From Aphanizomenon flos-aquae FACHB-1287 (GTDB lineage: Bacteria > Cyanobacteriota > Cyanobacteriia > Cyanobacteriales > Nostocaceae), in the NCBI RefSeq assembly GCF_014698755.1, contig NZ_JACJTO010000014.1:32248-96247 (forward strand): a stretch of 64,000 nucleotides of DNA, written 5' to 3'. The notes under the pieces were generated by a model. That model saw only the letters and a program-made list of their open reading frames with translations, searched no databases and was not told the DNA's origin. The position numbers and the translations under genes are program-made. The stretch's first letter is position 1. Each line of letters starts with the position of its first letter. Below, one piece after another: positions 63,914-64,000 of the stretch.

Positions 63914-64000
63914 ATGGCAGCAGCATATTCGACTGATATAAGACAAAAAATATTAAGTGCTTGGCAAAATAAAGAAGGCACGCAAAGAGAGTTAGCAGCG
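63914..64000 (+). CDS. IS630-type transposase, 5' end only
   Basis: 29 codons to the window edge: MAAAYSTDIRQKILSAWQNK then EGTQRELAA. The 'AYS-D-R-KIL-AW---EGTQRELA' pattern is the start of the helix-turn-helix of IS630/Tc1-mariner-type transposases in cyanobacteria. The rest of the element lies beyond 64000. Confidence 0.7.
   Translation, partial: MAAAYSTDIRQKILSAWQNKEGTQRELAA

Noticed and set aside
1..64000. tRNA or rRNA genes
   Set aside because: No cloverleaf with a GTTCAA/GGTTCGAATCC-type T arm or rRNA signature was noticed on reading; a tRNAscan-type search would settle this.

Overview
The window is a stretch of cyanobacterial chromosome, most likely from a filamentous Nostocales strain of the Anabaena/Dolichospermum/Aphanizomenon type. 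The evidence is repeated HIP1 octamers (GCGATCGC, for example 705-712 and 18685-18692), low G+C, cyanobacterial marker genes (petG, cytM, plant-type ferredoxin, Ycf46/Ycf35/Ycf23, PxcA/CemA, DUF1815, DUF3370, a DUF92/VTE6 homologue), and the short dispersed repeats usual in these genomes. The genus is inference.

Layout. 1-2643: argG (cut by the window edge), a GT2 glycosyltransferase and a DUF1815 protein. 3253-11636: an accessory-looking block. It holds a formylglycine-generating-enzyme-fold (FGE) gene bracketed by two ~197-bp copies of a palindromic element, then Ycf46 AAA+ ATPase, Ycf35 and DUF2997, an overlapping ATPase/TOPRIM-like pair, a membrane-anchored GrpE-like protein and an Hsp70-family protein. 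11844-16342: dapB, a membrane protein, a large repeat-rich protein and a block of palindromes. 16343-20039: cobH, a TPM-domain protein, DUF948 and YtxH proteins and a sucrase/ferredoxin-like protein, all on the minus strand. 20706-28964: ROK kinase, an ABC exporter with its prolyl isomerase, a DUF92 protein, a frameshifted pseudogene, hisF and small membrane proteins. 29083-32189: DUF1350 hydrolase, a response regulator/PP2C phosphatase facing a STAS protein, and an HTH/GrpE-like fusion. 32460-43377: SpoIID protein, ferredoxin, secA, small membrane proteins, cytM/petG, rsmD, hisH, a broken peptidase C15 and DUF3370. 44006-49542: a sugar-nucleotide and polysaccharide cluster (epimerase, GT4, sugar transferase, gmd, GDP-fucose synthase). 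49769-64000: folate cyclo-ligase, fused remnants of two genes, a 3D-domain protein, PxcA-like, Ycf23, a DegT aminotransferase, FetB-like permease, a kinase-FGE fusion, aldehyde dehydrogenase, rubrerythrin, pepP, an FG-GAP repeat protein and the start of an IS630-type transposase.

Most notable observation. The two FGE-fold proteins (3537-4664 and the kinase fusion 56317-58044), more than 50 kb apart, end in equal-length 35-codon segments. An invariant scaffold (RGG-W, CRSA-R, GFRVV) surrounds hypervariable positions whose codons nearly all end in C or T. That is the footprint expected of adenine-directed mutagenesis by a diversity-generating retroelement (DGR). No reverse transcriptase or template repeat was seen in the window, so the two genes would be remote targets of a DGR elsewhere. 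One target is also bracketed by MITE-like repeats.

Several genes are decaying: peptidase C15 (in-frame stop), a frameshifted minus-strand gene at 26.2-26.6 kb, a degenerate copy of a small membrane protein, an ATPase/molybdopterin-enzyme junction at 50.6 kb, and transposase remnants. This points to a genome with active small repeats and gene erosion.
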